A DNA stretch of 64,000 nucleotides, taken from assembly GCA_016710525.1 (NCBI GenBank), contig JADJVQ010000014.1, positions 62,001 through 126,000 on the forward strand. The letters are read 5' to 3'. The notes beneath the pieces were generated by a model. It was not told the DNA's origin, did no database searches, and worked only from the letters and a program-made list of their open reading frames with translations. Below are positions 54,390-63,048 of this stretch, one piece after another; the stretch's first letter is position 1; every line of letters starts with the position of its first letter. This DNA is from Burkholderiaceae bacterium. GTDB taxonomy: Bacteria > Pseudomonadota > Gammaproteobacteria > Burkholderiales > Burkholderiaceae_E. Both the position numbers and the translations under genes were made by a program.

Positions 54390-55297
54390 GCCCGGGCTCC
54401 GGCATTAGGGCACTGTTCGGCGAAGCGGGGTTGCGGGTCGGTGGCGCCGACCCGCCCGCAGGCGGCGGCCCGATCGCATTCCGCCATCAGGTCGGCGAAG
54501 GGCGGCAGACGGGCATCGCGTTCGACCAGCGTCGGCCGGGCGCCGATCCTGCGCACCAGGCGTCGATACAGGGCCAGCACCGCCTCGCTGACGGGCGCAT
54601 CGTGCGAATCGATCAGCAGGCCTTCGCCATGGACCGGATCGGCGCTGTGCCCGGCCAGATGCACCTCGCGCACCAGCGCGGCCGGGAACGCATCGATCAG
54701 GGCACCGGCATCCAGCCCGAGGTTGACCGCGCTCACGAAGACATTGTTCACATCGACCAGCAGCCCGCACCCGGTGCGCCGCGCCAGTTCGTCCAGGAAA
54801 TCCATTTCGCTGAACTCGTGGCCTTCGAGGTGCAGATAGTGCGAGGGGTTTTCGATCGCCAGCGACCGGCCCAGAACATCCTGTGCCCGTCCGATGTTGG
54901 CGGAAATGCGCTGCAGCGAATGGCGCGTACGCACCAGGGGCAGCAGGTCCGGAAGGCAGGCGCCCCGCCAGGCGGACCAGGCCAGGTGCTCCGAGACCAG
55001 TACGGGCTGCACCCGCCCGATCAGTTCGCGCCACTGCGCCAGGTGCGCGGGCGTCGGTGGCCGGTCACTGGCCAGCGACATGCCCACACCGTGCAGAGAG
55101 ACCGGATGGCGGTCACGAACAGCCAGCAGCCCCGCCAGACGAGGACCGCCCTGCACGAAGTAGTTCTCGGCATGCACCTCGAACCACACGCCGGGTCTGG
55201 CGCAGGCCCGGGCGTGGCCGGCATGCTCGGGCTTCAGGCCCACGCCAAACGCCAGGGCCGGGCCCTGGGCCGGCGTACCTGCATGATCGGGTTCCAT
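54386..55297 (-). CDS. bufB: Multinuclear non-heme iron oxidase BufB (MNIO, DUF692)
   Basis: TIM-barrel iron enzyme that modifies cysteines of the precursor peptide, 303 aa from ATG 55297 (TTG at 55318 is an alternative). The iron-binding residues of the family line up: H42 and E44-N45 in FEVHAEN, H69 in SLHG, H104 in SEHLAW, E149-N150 in IENPSHYL, D182-N184 in VDVNN, H213 and H217 in EVHLAGH, and D230/H232 in IDSHD. It lies 34 bases after bufA and overlaps bufC. Members convert Cys to thiooxazole or related heterocycles. Confidence 0.93.
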   Translation of the reverse strand: MEPDHAGTPAQGPALAFGVGLKPEHAGHARACARPGVWFEVHAENYFVQGGPRLAGLLAVRDRHPVSLHGVGMSLASDRPPTPAHLAQWRELIGRVQPVLVSEHLAWSAWRGACLPDLLPLVRTRHSLQRISANIGRAQDVLGRSLAIENPSHYLHLEGHEFSEMDFLDELARRTGCGLLVDVNNVFVSAVNLGLDAGALIDAFPAALVREVHLAGHSADPVHGEGLLIDSHDAPVSEAVLALYRRLVRRIGARPTLVERDARLPPFADLMAECDRAAACGRVGATDPQPRFAEQCPNAGARA

Positions 55298-55331
55298 CGG
55301 AGGGCCGATGCAGCGCAACAGGCGCGGGCGC

Positions 55332-55619
55332 TCAGGCCTTGGGGGTCAGGGAACCCATGCCGGTGGGTGTTTTCATCGTCACGCAGCTGCCCTTGGCCAC
55401 GTATTTCCAGGCGTTGCCCTGGAAATCCGCTTTCGAGGTGCCGGCGCACGAGGTGCCGGCGCCAGCAGCGCAATCGTTCTTGCCGGCCAGTGAAACGCCA
55501 TAGCATTTTTCCTTGGCCGCCTTGTCGTCCATTTTGGTTTTTTCGCCGGCAGCCAGGGCGGCGCCACAGGCGAGGGAAGACAGGGCGATCGCGGCAACGG
55601 TGAGGGTATGACGGGGCAT
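55332..55619 (-). CDS. bufA: Bufferin precursor peptide (DUF2282)
   Basis: Ribosomally made metallophore precursor, 95 aa, with CAGGAG before ATG 55619. A Sec signal peptide (residues 1-24, ending ALAA) is followed by a core with exactly four Cys at 39, 50, 58 and 79 in the family setting EKCYGVSLAGKNDCAAG, TSCAGTSKADFQGNAW and GSCVTM. In described bufferins the central cysteines are converted by the MNIO enzyme and the exported peptide sequesters copper. C18 lies in the signal peptide. Transcription probably starts from the GTAACC/CGAA promoter at 55738-55763. Confidence 0.93.
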   Translation of the reverse strand: MPRHTLTVAAIALSSLACGAALAAGEKTKMDDKAAKEKCYGVSLAGKNDCAAGAGTSCAGTSKADFQGNAWKYVAKGSCVTMKTPTGMGSLTPKA

Positions 55620-55737
55620 GACGTAAGCTCCTGGGGTTGAAAGGTCGACTCGCCGCTCCTGACACAGGCCCCACGCGTCTGTTCTGCGCGGGGGTGGCCC
55701 GGAAAGAGCCGGAATCCATCAGCGGTGTGCCAGGTAG

Positions 55738-55763
55738 TTCGGGCAATCGCTCTGGCCGGTTAC
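55738..55763 (-). promoter_or_regulatory. SigF-type ECF promoter of the bufferin operon
   Basis: On the minus strand GTAACC (55763-55758), 16 bases, CGAA (55741-55738). This is the same pattern as in front of the ECF gene on the other strand and agrees with the promoter reported for Caulobacter SigF as I recall it. It predicts a start near 55730 and a leader of about 110 bases before bufA. Confidence 0.8.
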
Positions 55764-55830
55764 AGCAGCGGCTACAATTTTTTGACCTGGCACCCGGCGC
55801 TGAATTTTTCGCGCGGGCCGACGAACGGCT

Positions 55831-55856
55831 GTAACCCGGACGGGGCAACTGGCGAA
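55831..55856 (+). promoter_or_regulatory. SigF-type ECF promoter of the sigma/anti-sigma operon
   Basis: GTAACC (55831-55836), 16 bases, CGAA (55853-55856) on the plus strand. Its position just before the ECF gene suggests autoregulation. The predicted transcription start (about 55862-55865) leaves only about 10 bases before the TTG start, or about 50 before the ATG at 55912. Confidence 0.8.
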
Positions 55857-55872
55857 TGACTGGGATGAAGGA

Positions 55873-56424
55873 TTGAGCGGCGCGCCGACCGAGGAGCGGC
55901 TCAGGGGATTGATGGTGGGCGCCGCGCAAGGCGACGCGCGCGCCTATCACGCCTTGCTGGGCGCGCTGTCCGGTCATCTGCGGGGCTTTTTTCGCCGGCG
56001 CTTGACGCGCCTTCCCGACGAGGTCGAGGATCTGATCCAGGAGACCCTGCTCGCCATTCACAACCAGCGGCACACCTATGATCCGGACCAACCGATTACC
56101 GCCTGGGTTCACGCCATCGCGAAGTACAAGCTGGTCGACATGCTGCGCCGCCATGGCAAGCAGTCTCTGCTGTCCGACCCGCTGGACGATGCGATGGAAC
56201 TGATCGCCGACGACGATTCCGAGGCCGCCGAGGCCCGTCGTGATCTCGGCGTGCTGCTCGCCTCGCTGCCCGACAAGCAGCGCCTGCCGATCGTGCATGT
56301 GAAGATCGAAGGCCTGTCCGTCATCGAGGCCGCCCAGCTCACCGGCCTGTCGGTATCGGCAGTCAAGATCGGCGTGCACCGGGGCCTGAAGGCGCTGGCG
56401 GCCCGCATCCGGGGAAGCGCATGA
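55873..56424 (+). CDS. ECF sigma factor (SigF-like)
   Basis: Extracytoplasmic-function sigma factor, 183 aa from TTG 55873; ATG 55912 (170 aa) is an alternative start. Region 2 carries DEVEDLIQETLLAIHNQRHTYD and ITAWVHAIAKYKLVDMLRRH; region 4 carries LPDKQRLPIVHVKIEGLSVIEAAQLTGLSVSAVKIGVHRGLKAL. This matches the SigF/ECF16-like group that is paired with DUF1109 anti-sigma factors. It is divergent from the bufferin operon, overlaps the NrsF-type gene by four bases, and has an apparent copy of its own promoter on each side. Confidence 0.92.
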   Translation: MSGAPTEERLRGLMVGAAQGDARAYHALLGALSGHLRGFFRRRLTRLPDEVEDLIQETLLAIHNQRHTYDPDQPITAWVHAIAKYKLVDMLRRHGKQSLLSDPLDDAMELIADDDSEAAEARRDLGVLLASLPDKQRLPIVHVKIEGLSVIEAAQLTGLSVSAVKIGVHRGLKALAARIRGSA

Positions 56425-57062
56425 AGACCGAAGCCCTGATCGATCTGCTGGCCCGCGGGCCGATCGCCGTGGAAGCAGGCGAAGCGCGCCGTCGATTCTC
56501 GGTGGCGCTGGGCTGGGGCGCACTGGGCGCCGTGGTCCTGATGGCCACCTTGCTGGGTGTGCGCCCTGACCTGTTCGCAGCCATGAGCGACCCGATGTTC
56601 TGGGTGAAGCTGGGCTTCGTCACGGTCATGGCGGTGTTCGCCCTGCCGGCCAATCTGCGGCTGGCCCGGCCTGGGGCCCGGCTGGGCCGTCTGCCGTGGG
56701 GGGTGGCGGCGCCGATCGGGCTTATCTGGCTGCTGGCCGTTCTGGTCCTCGCCCAGGCGCCCGCGCAGGCGCGCCCGAGCCTGCTGTGGGGTCATACCTG
56801 GTCCGCATGCCCGCTGAACATCTCCCTGCTGTCGGTGCCGGCCTTCGTGATGCTGATGTGGGCGATGCGCGGACTCGCGCCCACCCAGTCGCGCCTGGCT
56901 GGCGCGGCGGTCGGCCTGCTCTCGGGCGCCATCGGCGCGATGGCCTACACCCTGCACTGTCCCGAAATGAGCGCGCCATTTCTGGCCATCTGGTACGTCG
57001 CCGGTGTCGTGGTGCCGACGGTGGCGGGAGCCCTGCTGGGTCCGCGCATGCTGCGCTGGTGA
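56421..57062 (+). CDS. nrsF: NrsF-type anti-sigma factor (DUF1109)
   Basis: Inner-membrane anti-sigma factor, 213 aa with a short cytoplasmic N-terminus (MKTEALIDLLARGPIAVEAG) and six hydrophobic segments. The two conserved cysteines are C130 in HTWSACPLNI and C180 in LHCPEM, at positions corresponding to those needed for metal sensing in Caulobacter NrsF. It should hold the ECF factor until heavy-metal stress. Coupled to the sigma gene by an ATGA overlap. Confidence 0.92.
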   Translation: MKTEALIDLLARGPIAVEAGEARRRFSVALGWGALGAVVLMATLLGVRPDLFAAMSDPMFWVKLGFVTVMAVFALPANLRLARPGARLGRLPWGVAAPIGLIWLLAVLVLAQAPAQARPSLLWGHTWSACPLNISLLSVPAFVMLMWAMRGLAPTQSRLAGAAVGLLSGAIGAMAYTLHCPEMSAPFLAIWYVAGVVVPTVAGALLGPRMLRW

Positions 57063-57173
57063 CGCCGCGGCCCACAGCGCACGGATCATCCGCGCCAGGC
57101 GCCGCGCAGCAGGCATTCGCGCGTATGCTCGCGGGCAGTCCGCCCCCCTCCCATACTGACCCACTGCCCTGCC

Positions 57174-57974
57174 ATGAGCGCTGCCCAGCCTGACGTCCTG
57201 ATCCGGTTCGAAACCCTCGCGCCCGACGTGCGCATTGCCCATGTCACCCTCGACAACGTGCGTCGCGCCAACAGCCTGAACAGCTCGACGATGGACCTGT
57301 TCGTCGCGCGCCTGGCCGAACTGGCCCGCGACGACACCCTGCATGCGCTGGTGCTCACGGGCGCTGGCGAGCGGGCCTTCATTGGCGGCGCCGACATCGG
57401 CGAGATGTCGGGCCTGGACGTCGAAGGGGCCCGCCGCTTCATCACCCGCGTGCATCGCTGCTGCGAAGCCGTGCATCATTTCCCGACCCCGGTGATCGCA
57501 CGGATCAACGGCGTGGTGCTGGGCGCCGGCCTCGAACTGGCGGCCGCCTGCGACCTGCGCGTGGCCGTCGATACCGCCCGCTTCGGCATGCCCGAGGTCC
57601 ACCTGGGCATTCCCTCGGTGGTCGAGGCGGCGCTGCTGCCGCACCTGATGGGCTGGGGCCGCGCCCGCGAGATCCTGCTGCTGGGCGAAACCTTCGATGC
57701 CGCGCAGGCCGTGCAATGGGGCGTGATCGAACGGGCAGTGCCCGCCGATCAGCTCGATGCGACGGTCGCGGGCTGGCTTGCCAGCCTGGCCAAGGGCGGG
57801 CGCCAGGCGCTGCGCATCCAGAAGAAGCTGATCCGCGCCTGGGAAAACCTGCCGCGCAGCGAAGCGATCACGGCCGGTATCGACGCCTTCGCCAGCGCCT
57901 ATCGCGGACCCGAGCCCGCCGCCAGGATGGCGGCATTCAACGCGGCCCGCGCATCGGCCAAGCGCGGCGGCTGA
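57174..57974 (+). CDS. Enoyl-CoA hydratase/isomerase family protein
   Basis: Crotonase-fold enzyme, 266 aa. Oxyanion-hole segments GAGERAFIGGADIGEM and RINGVVLGAGLELAAACDLR, and the catalytic Glu segments FGMPEVHLGIPSVVEA, are complete. It stands 111 bases after the anti-sigma gene on the same strand; a shared transcript is possible but a functional link to metal stress is not obvious. Confidence 0.9.
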   Translation: MSAAQPDVLIRFETLAPDVRIAHVTLDNVRRANSLNSSTMDLFVARLAELARDDTLHALVLTGAGERAFIGGADIGEMSGLDVEGARRFITRVHRCCEAVHHFPTPVIARINGVVLGAGLELAAACDLRVAVDTARFGMPEVHLGIPSVVEAALLPHLMGWGRAREILLLGETFDAAQAVQWGVIERAVPADQLDATVAGWLASLAKGGRQALRIQKKLIRAWENLPRSEAITAGIDAFASAYRGPEPAARMAAFNAARASAKRGG

Positions 57975-57992
57975 GCGGGCCGCCAGGCGCCG

Positions 57993-58874
57993 TCAACGTC
58001 CGGCGCCCCCCTCGCCGGACACATGCAGGAAGATCGCCGAGACGTCGAGCGCGCCCAGATCGGCTCGCCGGGCGCCCTGCATCTGGCTGCGCACCAGAGC
58101 CGCGATCGGCGCCGGCGAATCGAGCTCCTGGGCCAGCGACAGAAAGTAGCGCAGGTCTTTTTCCATCAGCGCCAGCTGGAACTGCGGGGAGAAGTCCCGG
58201 CCGAAGATCTTGGGCATCTTGGTCTTGAACAGCCGCGACCCGGCCGCGCCCTCGCCCAGCACGTATTGGGTCGCTTCGGCATCCAGACCTGCCGCCTCGG
58301 CGACCATCAGGGCCTCGGCGATCGCCGCGTTGACCGTACCGGAGAGCATGTTGTTGATCAGCTTGATGGTGGCACCGGTGCCGACCGCGCCCATGTGGCG
58401 ATGGGACCGGCCCATCGCCTGGAACAGGGGTTCGGCGCGCGCCACATCGGCCGGCGCGCCGCCCACCATGAACACCAGTTCGCGGCCCCGCGCCTGCGCC
58501 AGGCTGCCCGAGACCGGCGCGTCGACATAACCCACGCCCCGCGCGGCGCCTGCAGCGGCAACTTCCCGCGCCATGGCCGGCGTATTGGTGCTGCAGTCGA
58601 CGATGACGGTGCCCGGGGCGGCATTGGCCACCACGCCCGTCGCGCCCAGCATCACGTCGCGGGTGGCGTTGTCGTCGGCCACCATCGACACGACGAACTG
58701 GGCCCCCTGCACCGCTTCGGCGACACTGGCGCACGCCGTGGCGCCGGCGTCGCACGCCGCGGCGGTCTTGGCCGTGCTGCGGTTCCAGACGCGCAGCGAG
58801 TGGCCGGCGGCCATCAGATTGAGGGCCATCGGGCCCCCCATGGCGCCCAGGCCGATGAATGCGATCGTGGACAT
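57993..58874 (-). CDS. 3-hydroxyisobutyrate dehydrogenase-like NAD(P)-dependent oxidoreductase
   Basis: Beta-hydroxyacid dehydrogenase, 293 aa from ATG 58874. The N-terminal dinucleotide motif is FIGLGAMGGPMALNL, the substrate motif DAPVSGSLAQARGRELVFMVGG and the catalytic Lys lies in GTGATIKLINNM. Family members oxidise 3-hydroxyisobutyrate, tartronate semialdehyde reductase substrates or related acids. It converges on the enoyl-CoA hydratase and is divergent from the HSL-type hydrolase. Confidence 0.92.
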   Translation of the reverse strand: MSTIAFIGLGAMGGPMALNLMAAGHSLRVWNRSTAKTAAACDAGATACASVAEAVQGAQFVVSMVADDNATRDVMLGATGVVANAAPGTVIVDCSTNTPAMAREVAAAGAARGVGYVDAPVSGSLAQARGRELVFMVGGAPADVARAEPLFQAMGRSHRHMGAVGTGATIKLINNMLSGTVNAAIAEALMVAEAAGLDAEATQYVLGEGAAGSRLFKTKMPKIFGRDFSPQFQLALMEKDLRYFLSLAQELDSPAPIAALVRSQMQGARRADLGALDVSAIFLHVSGEGGAGR

Positions 58875-58974
58875 GGTCTGGCCTTCAGGTCGGAAGTGTT
58901 GAGATTCGAGGCGCCCGATGGTATCAGTCGGCGCTATGCTCCCGGTTCCCGATGACTTCCGGAGCGCATACCCC

Positions 58975-59919
<945 letters not shown>

Positions 59920-60017
59920 CACGCCGGGCCAGGACGGCCCGCGTCCCGCACGATGCCCGGCTCGCCGGGCGCCGCCGGCTCATCGGGCGGCGCCCGCACG
60001 CCGCACCGACTGCCCGT

Positions 60018-61626
60018 TCACGCGGCGGCGCGCTGCGCGGCCGTGTCCTCGCGGATGAAATCGACCGCCCGTTCAGCCAGCATGATCACCGGCGCATTGG
60101 TGTTGCCGCCCACGATGCGCGGCATGATCGAGGCGTCGACCACCCGCAGTCCGCTCACCCCGCGCACGCGCAGGTGCGCGTCGACCACATCGGTCGATGC
60201 CGGCCCCATCCGGCACGACCCCACCGGATGGTAGATCGTGTCGGCATGGTCGCGGATGAAGGTCTCGATCTGCCCGTCGGTGACGACCGCCGCAGTCCCG
60301 AGCTCCCGACCGCGGTACGGCGCCAGCGCGGGCGCGTGCAGGATGCTGCGCATCAGCTTGAAACCGCGCACCATGCGATCGACATCGTCCCGCTCGGCCA
60401 GGAAATTCGGGTCGATCAGCGGCGAAGCCATCGGGTCCGGGCTGGCCAGGCGCACCGAGCCGCGGCTGAGCGGACGCAGCAGGCAGACGTGGCATGAGAA
60501 GCCCGGTCCGAACTGCGTCTTGCGGCCATGATCGACGAGCTTGCCGATCACGAAATGCAGCTGCAGATCGGGGATCGGCTCTTCAGGACGGCTGCGGATG
60601 AAGCCACCGGCTTCGGCGAAATTGGTGGTCAGCATGCCGCGGCGCTCGCGCCGCCATTCGAAGATGCCCTTGACCGCACGCACCATGCCCGGCAGCGACA
60701 GGCCGAACAAGTCGTGGTTGCCGGGTGAATCGAACATCTGGACCACATCGATGTGGTCGTGCAGGTTGGCGCCCACTCCGGGCTGATCGAACAGCACGGG
60801 CAGGCCCAGCGATTGCAGGTGCTCGCCCGGGCCGATGCCCGAGAGCATGAGCAGTTGCGGGGTCAGCAGGGCCCCCGCGCTCAGCAGCACCTCGCGGGTC
60901 GCCCGCACTTCGCGCTCGCCGCCGGCATCGCGACAGACCACGCCGACGGCGCGCCGCCCCTTCGAACAGCACCCGGGTGACATGGACCCCGGTGACAATC
61001 GACAGATTGGGCCGCTGGCGGACCGGGTCGAGGTAGGCCCGGGCCGCGTTGAAGCGCTCGCCTTGGCGGTGAGTGACCTGGAACGGGCCCACGCCTTCCT
61101 GCCCGGCGCCATTGAAGTCAGGGTTCAGGCGATAACCGCATTGCCGAGCCGCCTCGATGAAGAGCCCTCCGAATCGGGTCGGCGAGCGCAGATCCATGAC
61201 GTTCAGCGGGCCGCCGACGCCGTGCAAGGCATCGGCGCCGCGCTCGTTGTTTTCCGACCGGATGAACCGCGGCAGCACCTCGCCCCAGCTCCAGCCCGGG
61301 TTGCCTTCAGCGGCCCAGTGGTCATAGTCGGCCGGGTGGCCGCGCGCGTAGATCATCGCGTTGATCGAACTCGACCCGCCCAGCACCTTGCCGCGCGGCT
61401 GGTAACCGCGCCGGCCGTTCAGCCCGGGCTGCGGCACGGTATTCAGGGACCAGTTGGCCTGCGAGTTCTTGGCCAGCAGCGCCAGTCCCGCAGGCACTTT
61501 GATGAGGATGCTGGTGTCGGGCGGCCCGGCCTCCAGCAGGCAGACCTTCACGGCGGGATCTTCGCTGAGCCGGCCGGCAAGCACGCATCCCGCGGATCCG
61601 CCCCCCACGATCACATAGTCGAACAC
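60018..61626 (-). pseudogene. GMC-family FAD oxidoreductase (choline dehydrogenase-like), frameshifted
   Basis: Starts MFDYVIVGGGSAGCVLAGRL (Rossmann FAD motif near residue 7) and reads to VTRVLFEG; the remainder (RRAVGVVCRDAGGEREVRATREVLLSAGALLTPQLLMLSGIG to the catalytic His segment IYHPVGSCRMGP) is in another frame. Dropping one base from the C run at 60957-60960 gives VTRVLFEGRRAVGVV and a normal 535-aa protein. It would oxidise alcohols or choline-like substrates. Real mutation or sequencing error cannot be separated here. Confidence 0.8.
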
Positions 61627-61752
61627 TTGGAATTCCTCTCGAACAAGCCTGCGACAAGGACGACGGTCAGTGGCCGCCTGGCGCGCTCGCCAGCACGCGT
61701 CGTGGCAAGCCTACCTCCTTACCGATAGGCGATGGCCTCTAAACGCCAACCC

Positions 61753-62263
61753 TCAAGGCAGCCCGCGGCGCGACCCCTTGGGCCGCGCCAGGTAGTCGCG
61801 CGTGGCAGGCCGGCCGAGCAGCCAGCCGGCCCACTTGCGCATCACCTTTGGCCATGCGCTCGGGGACCACGCCGAGCTGGCTCATCGCGACCCCGCCGTT
61901 GACCGACTCGAAATACTCGGCGATCAAACCATCGCGCAGCACGAAGCGGCTCATGCCGTCGATCACCACCTGCCGGCCCGCGAACTCGGGCACGGTCGAG
62001 GTGAACGACGACAGCGACCAGGCGTAGCCCAGGTTGCCATCGCAGACGGCATCGAACATTTCCCAGCGGTAGTCGTCACCCGCATCGCGCAGGAAGAGTT
62101 CGGCCAGCATGCGGGCGATCTCGGCACGGCCGGCATGGGGGCCATAGATATAGTCGTGATACACCGCGTCTTCGGTGAAGCAGGCGGCGAATCCCTCGGC
62201 GTCGGCACGTTCGGCCGCCGCGGTCATGCGGGCAAGCAGCCCGGCGAGTTCCTGCGAATGCAT
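61753..62263 (-). pseudogene. SnoaL-like (NTF2-fold) protein, frameshifted near the C-terminus
   Basis: Starts at ATG 62263 (MHSQELAGLLARM) and shows a clean NTF2-fold sequence (FTEDAVYHDYIYGPHAGRAEIARML, RWEMFDAVCDGNLGYAWSLSSF) up to GGVAMSQLGVVPERMAK. It then goes off at TTT 61847-61849; removing one T restores ERMAKVMRKWAGWLL and a stop at 61753, for 169 aa. As given, the frame instead ends at 61739 with an unrelated tail. Function unknown. Confidence 0.72.
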
Positions 62264-62325
62264 CAGCTGTCCTTGGGCGAGGGGTGAGCAGTGCATTTTG
62301 CACGCGTCTGCTACCCTGCCGGCCC

Positions 62326-62868
62326 ATGGCATTGCGATCCACGATCTACAAGGCGCAGCTGGCGGTGGCCGACGTCGACCGCGGCTATTACGCCGACCAC
62401 GCGCTGACGCTGGCCCGCCACCCGTCCGAAACCGAAGAGCGGATGATGGTGCGGGTGCTGGCATTCGCCCTGCACGCCAGCGAGGCGCTCAGCTTCGGTC
62501 GTGGCCTGTCCAGCGAGGACGAACCCGATCTTTCCGAATACGACGACACCGGCAATCTGATGCTGTGGGTCGAGGTCGGTCTGCCCGACGAAAAATGGAT
62601 CCGCAAGGCGGCCGCCCGCACCCGCCGGATGGTTCTGATCCTCTACGGCGGCATGCGCGCCAATCTGTGGTGGCGCCAGAACGGCGCCAATCTGGATCGT
62701 TTCGAGCGCCTGAGCGTCCTGCAGTGCGATGAGCAGGGCACGCTCGAGCTCGCCCGCCTGGCCGACCGCAACATGACGCTGTCCTGCACCATCCAGGAAG
62801 GCGACGTGCTGGTCAGCGACGGGCGCAACAGCGTGTCGGTGAAGCTGACCACGCTCAAGGCGGTCTGA
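62326..62868 (+). CDS. yaeQ: YaeQ-family protein
   Basis: 180 aa from ATG 62326, with the full YaeQ pattern: MALRSTIYKAQLAVADVDRGYY, SETEERMMVRVLAFALHA, FGRGLSSEDEPDL and LMLWVEVGLPDEKWIRKAAARTRR. YaeQ has a PD-(D/E)XK nuclease-like fold (E and D/E-x-K positions lie in the ETEERMM and EVGLPDEKW regions); its role is unknown. It is divergent from the SnoaL-like gene. Confidence 0.95.
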   Translation: MALRSTIYKAQLAVADVDRGYYADHALTLARHPSETEERMMVRVLAFALHASEALSFGRGLSSEDEPDLSEYDDTGNLMLWVEVGLPDEKWIRKAAARTRRMVLILYGGMRANLWWRQNGANLDRFERLSVLQCDEQGTLELARLADRNMTLSCTIQEGDVLVSDGRNSVSVKLTTLKAV

Positions 62869-63048
62869 GACCCGCCACCCGCGGAAGGCGCCACGCCAAC
62901 CGACCGCCGGGAGGCGAACCGGCTCCGGCGGCACCCGACGGCTCAAGTTCGAACGCGTCCGGCCGAAGCACCGGGTGACGCCGTCGATCCCCGCACGACC
63001 CTCGAGGATCCGGCCCGCTTCCAGTCGCCTCGCAAGGATCGTTTCACC

